5,059 bases of DNA, taken from assembly GCA_020832965.1 (NCBI GenBank), contig JAJHRM010000192.1, positions 1 to 5,059 on the forward strand. Direction: 5' to 3'. Both the position numbers and the translations under genes were made by a program. Below, piece by piece: positions 1 to 5,022 of the stretch (its first letter is position 1; every line of letters begins with the position of its first letter). Origin of the DNA: Thermofilum sp. (GTDB lineage Archaea; Thermoproteota; Thermoprotei; Thermofilales; Thermofilaceae). Below the pieces are notes generated by a model, which saw only the letters and a list, made by a program, of their open reading frames with translations, did no database searches and had not been told where the DNA came from.

Positions 1-252
1 GCACCTCGGGTCGTCCCTCCTCCCGTTGATCGCCACGGGCACTACTGTGGGGTCGTTCCAGGGTCTTCGCTCCTCGTCAGGGTTCTTGTAGTCGTAGAGG
101 TTGTTCACGAAGTAGAGGAGTAGCACTGGCTCGTCTCCAACCACCTTGTAGCCGTGCCAGTACTTGCCCGGTACTCTCAGCACCTGCGGCCTCCTCGAGG
201 AAAAGACTACCTCGATAAGGTGCCACGCGCGAGCTAGCGCCTGAGAGATGGG
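1..252 (-). pseudogene. 5'-truncated RmlC-like dTDP-sugar 3,5-epimerase gene (3' end runs off the window)
   Basis: Read on the minus strand, positions 213 to 1 encode a good match to the C-terminal half of the RmlC cupin family, which epimerises dTDP-4-keto sugars in dTDP-rhamnose synthesis. The order seen is RPQVLRVPGKYWHGYKVVGD, then LLLYFVNNLYDYKNPDEERR, then PWNDPTVVP. The WHG(Y/F)K, LLYFVN-YDY and RRPWNDP blocks are typical of the family. The N-terminal half, including the His-rich strand with the catalytic histidine, is absent: the open frame begins just after a TAG at 253-255, family similarity fades upstream of about 213, and the extra codons contain no ATG. Neither other minus frame upstream restores the family sequence, so a simple frameshift does not explain the loss. 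I read this as a remnant broken at its 5' side, next to accessory DNA. An unusually short divergent cupin is the less likely alternative. The 3' end lies outside the window. Confidence 0.72.
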
Positions 253-257
253 CTAAG

Positions 258-383
258 ATGACCGAGGAAGAGAGGAGGAAGCTGGTCGAGAAGGTGCAGG
301 GCTTGTTCCAATCATCGATAGTGGCAGTAGAGGTTATGGCTTACTTGACTCTGCGCCTTCGTGAGGCTCTGAGGCTGGGGTGA
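258..383 (+). CDS. Small ORF of unknown function, 41 aa
   Basis: An ATG at 258 opens a 41-codon frame ending in TGA at 381-383. The product starts MTEEERRKLVEKVQGLF and continues as a probable amphipathic helix ending RLREALRLG, so the whole peptide is predicted to be helical, with a charged N-terminus and a hydrophobic middle (IVAVEVMAYLTL). Codon third positions are GC-rich, as in local genes. I recognise no family. No convincing ribosome binding site precedes it (GAGAG at 243-247 is weak), and it starts 5 bp from the edge of the broken epimerase frame, so it may be the surviving 5' end of a larger gene cut at the same junction. A chance ORF is also possible. Confidence 0.33.
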   Translation: MTEEERRKLVEKVQGLFQSSIVAVEVMAYLTLRLREALRLG

Positions 384-438
384 GAGGCCGCTTCGATTAA
401 CACAGCTCAGCGGCGCTGAAGCTTGTTTTACGCAAGCG

Positions 439-453
439 TTGAATAACATTCAA
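439..453. repeat. Perfect 6-bp inverted repeat upstream of the large ATPase gene
   Basis: The sequence TTGAAT-AAC-ATTCAA has two perfect six-base arms around a three-base centre. It lies about 20-30 bp upstream of the candidate TATA element and about 85 bp before the preferred start of the large gene. Its AT-rich symmetric form suits a binding site for a dimeric regulator. A regulatory role is inference from position only, and an arm of this length can arise by chance. Confidence 0.3.
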
Positions 454-472
454 GCACGCAGCGCATGCTGGC

Positions 473-485
473 GATAAGCATATTT
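473..485 (+). promoter_or_regulatory. Candidate archaeal TATA element for the large ATPase-nuclease gene
   Basis: The AT-rich stretch ATAAGCATATTT stands out in GC-rich surroundings. Transcription starting about 25 bp downstream would begin near 505, giving a leader of roughly 30 nt that holds the ribosome binding site at 525-530. It lies inside the longer open frame that begins at ATG 465, which is another reason to prefer the downstream start. The match to an archaeal TATA consensus is only moderate. Confidence 0.33.
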
Positions 486-524
486 CTCTGCTTTGCCACG
501 AACAAAACGCCCGCGAGATTCAAC

Positions 525-530
525 AGGGGT
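525..530 (+). promoter_or_regulatory. Ribosome binding site that decides the start at 537
   Basis: AGGGGT sits six bases before the ATG at 537, a normal archaeal Shine-Dalgarno spacing. The more distant in-frame ATG at 465 has no comparable G-rich element, and the 24 residues it would add do not look like the start of this family. The start at 537 is therefore preferred. Confidence 0.55.
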
Positions 531-536
531 ATTCCG

Positions 537-3413
537 ATGAGCGGCCTGGAGGGAAAGTTGCTGGAGATTCAAGATTATTGGCTTAGGGAGGCGAGGTCGA
601 GGGCGGGGGAGTCGCTTAGGAACGTTGTCAGCGGAGTGCTGATGCAGCTGTACGTGGAGCCGGGGCAGTTCATCCTTGAGTTTCTCCAGAATGCTGAGGA
701 TGCTCTGATGGAAGCCAGGAAGAAGGGGCTGGTGAGGGATGAGGAGGAGCGCTATTTTAAGATTGAGCTGTACAAGGACAGGGTTGTCATAAGTCACAAT
801 GGTAAGCCGTTTGACGAACGCGACTTGGAGGGTCTCTGCGGTATAAGGAGTAACAAGAAACCGTCCATGGGCTACAAGGGGTTCATAGGGATTGGATGGA
901 AGTCGGTGTTCCTTGTCTCGAACAGGGTAGAAGTGCACTCTGGGGGGTTATCCTTTGAGTTTAACAGGGATTACTGGAGGAGCGATCTTGCGAGGGGGCT
1001 GCTTGATAAGTACGGGCTTAAGCCCGAGGATGTCATCTGGCAGTTAACCCCGATACCCATACAGCCAACAACGCCCATTTCCAAGGAAACAAAGTTTGTC
1101 GTGTACTTGGATGAGGCAAGATACGAGGATGTTGCGCGTACCGTGAGGGAGCTGGGCCCATCGCTTTTCCTTTTCCTAGATAGTATAAATAAAGTGAAGA
1201 TCGAGAATCATGTTGAAGGAAAGAACAAAGTTATAGAATGGTTTGTTAAAAGTGAAGAAGAATTTGAGAATGCCAAAGTTAGGAAAGTAAATACGATAGT
1301 AGCTGAAGATGGTATTAGCACATCTCATAAGTTCATAGTTTTTAAGAAAGAGTTTGAAGTACCTGAGGATGTCAGAAAGGACCCAGTAACTGTGAACGCG
1401 AAAAGAGGCGACGTCGTCAAGAGAGAGGTGGCACTGGCTTTCTCGCTCGATCCAGCCACTGATGATCTCAGGCCGCTCGAGGAGAAGCAGCAGTTCTGGG
1501 GGATGTACTCCTTCCTCCCGCTATACGAGGTTAGGACAGGGCTCAGGTTCCTAGTGCAGGCTGACTTCATAGTTCACCCGGGCAGAAGGTACCTGCACGT
1601 CGAGGCTAGGTGGAACAAGTGGTTGATGGAACGTGCAGCAGAGCTTGTGAGGATAGCTGTAGAGTATTTGCGGAAGAAGTACAAGAAATCTTACCTTACG
1701 GTTTTTGCGTACCATAGGCTTGAAGAAGAAGTTTACAGAAAACTAATAGAGCCCACTATTGTGTCAACAATAAACAAAATGCTTTCAGATCCAATAGTTT
1801 TGTGCTATCGGGGTCACGAAGTTAAGCTTGGCAATGTTGTGAAAGCTTCCGAGGAGATATTTGAGCTGATAAAGCGTGGGCTATTTAATGAAGATGATTT
1901 GAAGTGTATTTTTGAAGATGAAAAGCACATCTTAGACCCTGACTTTAAACTTGGGGAATATTCTTACCGTGTCCAACATCTGGAGTTGCCGGATATCCTA
2001 AATGAGAAGCTTATCATAGCTAAAATGGAGAAGAATTTCGAGGAGACTATAAAATTCTTAAGTGAAGTCTATAAAATGTTATACAATAAATACAAAAATT
2101 ATAGGTATGTAATTCAAAATAAGGAACTTGTTTTAACCTCTTCCTTACGCATAAAGCATGCAAGTAACGCTTACTTGCCCGTGTTTGATCAGAAGGTTGA
2201 AGAGTGCTGTAAGAAATACCCGAAAGTGGATGAGTACCTGAGGTCTCTCGACTTTGTACACGAGAAGCTGATTGAGAGCTTAGGGGTCGAAATTCTCAAG
2301 TGGCTTGGTGTGAGGGAGGTGGGCTTGAAGGAGCTCGTTGAAGGAGCTCTCTTAAGGGAGATTTCAGTTGATACGCCTCCCAGGGGGGTGGACGAGCTCC
2401 TCGCAATCTCGCTTCTTGCCAAGGTGTCTGGTGTCGTTCTGGAGAAGCCGGTATGGGTTGTGACCGTGGATGGGGGCGTTGAGAAGTCGAGCGAGGTTTA
2501 CTACCCGGTGAAGGGAGTGAGATCTCTTAAGGATTACAGAGAGATTATGGAAAAGCTGGGGTTCAAGGTACTTGACATTGATAAGTATCTTAGCTACGAC
2601 GCGGATGAGGAAGGCTGGAGGAGCTTTTTCTCAAAAGTGGTTAAGGGAGCAGAGTTCGTTGAGTGGGTTCAATATGGTGGTTATTATTACCGAGCACCGC
2701 ATTGGGATTACTGGGAGATATTCATAAGAATAAAGAAAGCTTTAGAAACATCTCCTATTGAAGATAATATCAGGCTTATAAGGTTCCTAAAGGGGTTGTA
2801 TGATCTGGGGTTTAAAACATACCTAGAGGAGGCGCATTGGAAGAGTCTCGCGCCGTTAAAGCTAGTCACCGATGAAGGGATACTTGCAGACTCGGATCGC
2901 TGCTTTCTCCACGATGAATACGGTCCTAAGGAGAAGTGGGCTAGGTGGCGGGATGAGGAGTTCCCGGTGGGACCCTTTGTGAGTCCTAGGTACATCGATG
3001 ATCCCTCAAAGATCTCTTCATGGCGGGATTTCTTCAGGAGTCTGGGGGTTAGGGAGGAAGCGGGGACTGAGCTTGTGGATAGGTTTGCCGAATGGTTTGT
3101 CGAGAGGAAGCTTGCAAGCAGGGGCTACAGGGTTGTGAGCAAGGGGGAGGAAGGCTGCGACATACGGGCCGTTAAAGGCGGCGAGGAGGTGTACGTGGAG
3201 GTTAAAGGGAGAAGGGGCGAGGAGCCCGACGATGTTAAACTCACAGAGCTTGAATCACAAGCAGCTCACAAGTACGGTGAGAGGTACTGGCTTGTTGTCG
3301 TAGTAGGTATCCCGAACAACCCTAAGGCTCTCGTGCTGAGGGATCCAGCGCGGTACGGGACTGAGGTCGCCATTCCCGGTAGGAAGCTTAAGGAGTGCAG
3401 CGAAGAGCTATAA
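537..3413 (+). CDS. Sacsin/Nov-type Hsp90-like ATPase fused to a C-terminal DUF3883 (PD-(D/E)XK-like) domain, 958 aa
   Basis: Numbering is from Met at 537. The N-terminus carries a Bergerat (GHKL) ATP-binding fold. The N-box is FILEFLQNAEDA, with E48, N52 and D55. HNGKPF is at about 87-92, with Asn where classical GHKL motifs have the adenine-contacting Asp. The glycine-rich lid GYKGFIGIGWKSVF is at 112-125. This pattern belongs to sacsin/Nov-type Hsp90-like ATPases. The central part (about 240-830) is unrecognised, with recurring Trp-centred segments at W589, W694 and W829 (the last reads SSWRDFFRSLGV). The C-terminus (about 845-930) matches DUF3883, an Mrr/restriction-endonuclease-like fold: helix with E852/E856, then GCDI with D875 and VEVKG with E888 and K890, giving D-x12-E-x-K, followed by a helix and hydrophobic strand (YWLVVVVG). 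ATP binding and metal-dependent nuclease activity are inferred from these motifs. Proteins of this build occur in archaeal and bacterial defence contexts, so antiviral or anti-plasmid action is likely but unproven. No signal peptide or membrane span is seen, so it is probably cytoplasmic. It appears monocistronic. GC content varies sharply along the gene. Confidence 0.9.
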   Translation: MSGLEGKLLEIQDYWLREARSRAGESLRNVVSGVLMQLYVEPGQFILEFLQNAEDALMEARKKGLVRDEEERYFKIELYKDRVVISHNGKPFDERDLEGLCGIRSNKKPSMGYKGFIGIGWKSVFLVSNRVEVHSGGLSFEFNRDYWRSDLARGLLDKYGLKPEDVIWQLTPIPIQPTTPISKETKFVVYLDEARYEDVARTVRELGPSLFLFLDSINKVKIENHVEGKNKVIEWFVKSEEEFENAKVRKVNTIVAEDGISTSHKFIVFKKEFEVPEDVRKDPVTVNAKRGDVVKREVALAFSLDPATDDLRPLEEKQQFWGMYSFLPLYEVRTGLRFLVQADFIVHPGRRYLHVEARWNKWLMERAAELVRIAVEYLRKKYKKSYLTVFAYHRLEEEVYRKLIEPTIVSTINKMLSDPIVLCYRGHEVKLGNVVKASEEIFELIKRGLFNEDDLKCIFEDEKHILDPDFKLGEYSYRVQHLELPDILNEKLIIAKMEKNFEETIKFLSEVYKMLYNKYKNYRYVIQNKELVLTSSLRIKHASNAYLPVFDQKVEECCKKYPKVDEYLRSLDFVHEKLIESLGVEILKWLGVREVGLKELVEGALLREISVDTPPRGVDELLAISLLAKVSGVVLEKPVWVVTVDGGVEKSSEVYYPVKGVRSLKDYREIMEKLGFKVLDIDKYLSYDADEEGWRSFFSKVVKGAEFVEWVQYGGYYYRAPHWDYWEIFIRIKKALETSPIEDNIRLIRFLKGLYDLGFKTYLEEAHWKSLAPLKLVTDEGILADSDRCFLHDEYGPKEKWARWRDEEFPVGPFVSPRYIDDPSKISSWRDFFRSLGVREEAGTELVDRFAEWFVERKLASRGYRVVSKGEEGCDIRAVKGGEEVYVEVKGRRGEEPDDVKLTELESQAAHKYGERYWLVVVVGIPNNPKALVLRDPARYGTEVAIPGRKLKECSEEL

Positions 3414-3425
3414 AGGCAGAAACTG

Positions 3426-3755
3426 TCAAAACTTTCCCTCATTTTTCTCGCGCGGCCCTGCTCTCTGCTTTCTCGGTTGAAGCGTTACCTCGGGCGGCTG
3501 GCTGCGCGCTGCTTGGTTCTCGGTGGTCGGTCGCGGCTTGTGCGCTGTAGGTTTTCTTTTACGAGCTTCGCGCACGCCCCGAGCGAGTTGTAGCCTTTCT
3601 CGAGGGGGTGGGTGTCGGTGTTCCAGCGCTTTAGGCCGGAGTTTCTGAGCGTTGCCCGGGTTCTCCAGGGGTTGGGGTGGCTTCTGGGGCTCCTCGTAGG
3701 CTAGGAGGGGCCATCGCGGGTTTCCCCCTCCCTCGGTGCTCTCGGGCTCCAGCAT
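3426..3755 (-). pseudogene. Decayed coding remnant with two compensating frame switches, possibly a TnpB-like C-terminal tail
   Basis: One minus-strand frame is open for 109 codons from ATG 3755 to TGA 3426-3428, but its codons look genuine (GC-rich third positions) only at the two ends. Between about 3640 and 3555 a neighbouring frame (open 3485-3700) looks far more like protein, for example GLKRWNTDTHPLEKGYNSLG then ACAKLVKENL, while the first frame there becomes Arg/Pro-rich with poor codon use. The simplest reading is an old gene end that shifted frame near 3620-3640 and back near 3535-3563. The upstream piece, AGRNSTGMLEPESTEGGG, resembles the GR...PxE tail that follows the zinc ribbon in IS200/IS605 TnpB proteins, but no zinc ribbon or catalytic residues are present. 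The TnpB identity is a weak guess; the coding-remnant call is firmer. Its stop faces that of the large gene across 12 bp. Together with the promoter region before the DUF2283 gene, it accounts for the 489-bp stretch without an intact gene. Confidence 0.42.
3431..3449 (+). terminator. Candidate T-rich terminator after the large gene
   Basis: The coding strand becomes pyrimidine- and T-rich right after the stop at 3413 (ACTTTCCCTCATTTTTCTC), including a run of five T. Archaeal RNA polymerase commonly terminates at such T-rich stretches without a hairpin. It overlaps the 3' end of the decayed minus-strand remnant. Confidence 0.38.
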
Positions 3756-3806
3756 GCCTGTGCTGTTCCGACCTGCGCGTATATGCGCTTAGCGCGCTGC
3801 AGGCCT

Positions 3807-3821
3807 AGTCAAGGAAATATA
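3807..3821 (+). promoter_or_regulatory. Left copy of a 15-bp direct repeat with BRE/TATA-like sequence
   Basis: AGTCAAGGAAATATA is identical to positions 4981-4995, where it serves as the likely core promoter of rmlA (purine-rich BRE-like AAGGAA, then ATATA). Transcription from this copy would start near 3845 and give a leader of about 70 nt before the DUF2283 start at 3918. A second AT-rich element, CTTATTA at 3874-3880, is better spaced for a short leader, so it is unclear which one drives the gene. Similarity stops at both ends of the 15 bp. Confidence 0.5.
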
Positions 3822-3917
3822 GGTGTAATTTACGGCGCGCGTTACCGTTATCGATGTTTCATCGGTCAGCAACCTTATTAGGAGACGCCTGGAGAGAGGT
3901 AGGTGGGTGGAGGTGGG

Positions 3918-4145
3918 GTGAGGGTTAGCTACGACCCGGAGGCGGACATACTTTACATGGTGATTAGGGAGGGTCCCGTAAAGGACACTGTGGAGGCGGA
4001 GGATGACGTGTTCATTGAGATTGCGGAGGACGGAAATGTGGCGGGGATAGAGATATGGAATGCTTCGAAGAATGTTTTAGAACCAATCGTGAAGGTGCTC
4101 TCGGCAAGGATTAGAGAATCTCTTGAAGTGGCTGCCAAGTGGTAA
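3918..4145 (+). CDS. DUF2283 family small protein, 75 aa
   Basis: The product begins (V/M)RVSYDPEADILYM and continues with EGPVKDTVEAEDDVFIEI, DGNVAGIEIWNAS and a C-terminal helix ending ESLEVAAKW. The YDPEADxLY start, the acidic strand and the G(I/V)EI-x-NAS block are hallmarks of DUF2283. These are small, mostly beta proteins of about 65-80 aa, of unknown biochemical role, often found in archaea and cyanobacteria and sometimes next to small toxin-like DUF4258 genes. I see no DUF4258 partner here, so it appears to be an orphan. The GTG at 3918 is preferred because it places the family motif at the very start and is preceded by GGAGGTGGG (3909-3917). A GTG at 3903 would only add a Gly-rich extension, MGGGG, encoded by that ribosome binding site. 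The gene lies about 100 bp downstream of the promoter-like repeat. Confidence 0.82.
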   Translation: MRVSYDPEADILYMVIREGPVKDTVEAEDDVFIEIAEDGNVAGIEIWNASKNVLEPIVKVLSARIRESLEVAAKW

Positions 4146-4295
4146 AGAATGGCTAGATTACGCGATAGGAAGCGGGGGATAGCTTAGCGCGTTATGTGTC
4201 GTAGCGCGCGCCTGCTCTCGCCAAAGCGGCGCTGAGGTCGCACTAACCGCTTCCGCGCGCTGAAGAGGATCGCGTTTACCGCAAAGCCTAGCGGG

Positions 4296-4523
4296 GTGGG
4301 TGAGGTTGATGCCGTTACGTTGGGTGGAATCGTGGAAGGCGCGGTGTCGGTGGGGATGCGGTTCTCAAGACGAGTTGCGGGGGGTTGCGAGTGCGATGTG
4401 ACCCTCAACGATTACGAGCACGTGAGGCTGTTCGACGGGGTGCTCTTCGAGCACCACGCTTACGCCGCGGATCCCCGCGCACCGAAGGCGCTCCAACTTT
4501 TCAGGAAAGGGTTCGGAGGGTAA
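4296..4523 (+). CDS. Unrecognised small ORF, 75 aa, possibly the 3' part of a longer gene
   Basis: A GTG at 4296 opens a frame to TAA at 4521-4523; the frame is open back to 4236, after a TGA at 4233-4235. The second half looks strongly coding, with nearly all third positions G or C and segments such as CECDVTLNDYEHVRLFDGVL and FEHHAYAADPRAPKALQLF. I recognise no family. The start is uncertain: an ATG at 4356 is an alternative, and the first 20 codons look less gene-like, so the ORF may be a 5'-truncated remnant. Supporting a real gene, its stop lies 4 bp before the next start and its last codons contain that gene's ribosome binding site (GGAGGG, 4515-4520), the arrangement expected of translationally coupled genes. 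The 150 bp between the DUF2283 stop and this start hold nothing I can identify. Confidence 0.45.
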   Translation: MGEVDAVTLGGIVEGAVSVGMRFSRRVAGGCECDVTLNDYEHVRLFDGVLFEHHAYAADPRAPKALQLFRKGFGG

Positions 4524-4527
4524 GCGG

Positions 4528-4848
4528 TTGAGCGACAGCGAGGTGGCCCTCCTCGTGATGGGCTTGATGCTGAGGAGGCTCGACGACCTCAAAGCCTACG
4601 TGGACAAGGGTTTCGCCGACTTGAAGGAGTACGTGGACAGGAGAGTGGATGATCTGAAGAGCTACGTGGACGGCAGGTTCGCCAGCGTCGAGAAGCGGCT
4701 CGACGACTTGAGGGGCTACGTGGACGGCAGGTTCAACGCCGTCGAGGGGAGGCTGGACACCGTCTACAGCGAGGTCTCCTCGATCAAGACGGACATCATC
4801 AAGATGATGAGGGAGCTCCTCGAGAGAGCGTACGGGAGGAAGGGCTGA
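4528..4848 (+). CDS. Coiled-coil repeat protein, 106 aa
   Basis: The TTG at 4528 is chosen because GGAGGG at 4515-4520 sits seven bases upstream; the preceding ORF ends at 4523. After a short hydrophobic N-terminus (VALLVMGLMLRRL), residues about 18-80 are a regular charged helix built on DL(K/R)xYVD units at spacings of 11, 11, 18 and 18 residues, the last being a decayed copy at DTVYSEV. Eleven-residue (hendecad) and 18-residue (11+7) periods are typical of long, nearly straight or slightly right-handed coiled coils. The C-terminal 25 residues form another amphipathic helix ending LERAYGRKG. It most likely oligomerises as a helical bundle or scaffold. Similar coiled coils accompany archaeal DUF3782-type nuclease-like proteins, but no enzyme domain is attached here, so no function is assigned. 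The antisense strand is also open across this repeat, a side effect of its codon regularity. Confidence 0.72.
   Translation: MSDSEVALLVMGLMLRRLDDLKAYVDKGFADLKEYVDRRVDDLKSYVDGRFASVEKRLDDLRGYVDGRFNAVEGRLDTVYSEVSSIKTDIIKMMRELLERAYGRKG
4661..4768 (+). repeat. 54-bp tandem repeat inside the coiled-coil gene
   Basis: Twenty bases (GCTACGTGGACGGCAGGTTC) at 4661-4680 recur exactly at 4715-4734, and the following bases (GTCGAG then AGGCT- or CGGCT-like) stay similar. Each unit is 54 bp, or 18 codons, and encodes YVDGRFxxVExRLD. The exact DNA identity suggests a fairly recent internal duplication or gene conversion, and makes copy number likely to vary between strains. Confidence 0.75.
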
Positions 4849-4875
4849 AGCCGAGCGTTTTCGCGCCGGCTCCGC

Positions 4876-4912
4876 GCCTCGGGCTTGGCTTAGCCCTCCT
4901 TCTGCGCGAGGC
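4876..4912 (+). terminator. Possible GC-rich nested hairpin downstream of the coiled-coil gene
   Basis: Outer arms GCCTCG (4876-4881) and CGAGGC (4907-4912) enclose an inner pair, GGGCT (4881-4885) and AGCCC (4892-4896); the two pairs share base 4881, so only a slightly trimmed nested form is possible. It lies 28 bp after the stop. It is not followed by a T-run, so a role in termination is weakly supported and RNA structure is only a possibility. Confidence 0.2.
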
Positions 4913-4980
4913 CTCGACGGCAGCCGCGTTGGAGAGGGTTTCCGGGGCGCGGCCCGTGGGCCGGTGTGCCTCGTGCTCGC

Positions 4981-4995
4981 AGTCAAGGAAATATA
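4981..4995 (+). promoter_or_regulatory. Core promoter of rmlA (right copy of the 15-bp repeat)
   Basis: AGTCAAGGAAATATA contains a purine-rich BRE-like element followed by a TATA-like AAATATA whose centre is about 31 bp before the rmlA ATG. Archaeal transcription normally starts about 25-28 bp after the TATA centre, which puts the start only a few bases before the ATG and predicts an almost leaderless mRNA. That agrees with the lack of a well-placed Shine-Dalgarno sequence immediately upstream, although a weak CTGGGAG lies at 5015-5021. Confidence 0.6.
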
Positions 4996-5022
4996 CCTGG
5001 GGGTGTGCTTGCAGCTGGGAGC

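Noticed and set aside
465..536. Longer N-terminus (MLAISIFLCFATNK...) for the ATPase protein as a possible signal peptide
   Set aside because: It lacks a ribosome binding site, overlaps the candidate TATA element, and the ATG at 537 has a well-spaced AGGGGT. A cytoplasmic ATPase-nuclease would not need a signal peptide.
450..938. Minus-strand ORF (162 codons) opposite the ATPase domain
   Set aside because: The opposite strand carries clear ATPase motifs in GC-rich-third-position codons; this ORF has no recognisable domain and is a shadow.
3903..3917. GTG at 3903 as the start of the DUF2283 protein
   Set aside because: It would add a Gly-rich MGGGG tail that is really the G-rich ribosome binding site; the family motif begins directly at the GTG at 3918.
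409..4236. Shared 11-mer AGCGGCGCTGA at 409-419 and 4226-4236
   Set aside because: An 11-base match is expected by chance a few times in GC-rich sequence of this length, and the flanks do not align.
4365..4592. Minus-strand ORF opposite the 75-aa unknown ORF
   Set aside because: The plus-strand frame has the better third-position pattern and is coupled to the next gene; the minus frame has no recognisable content.
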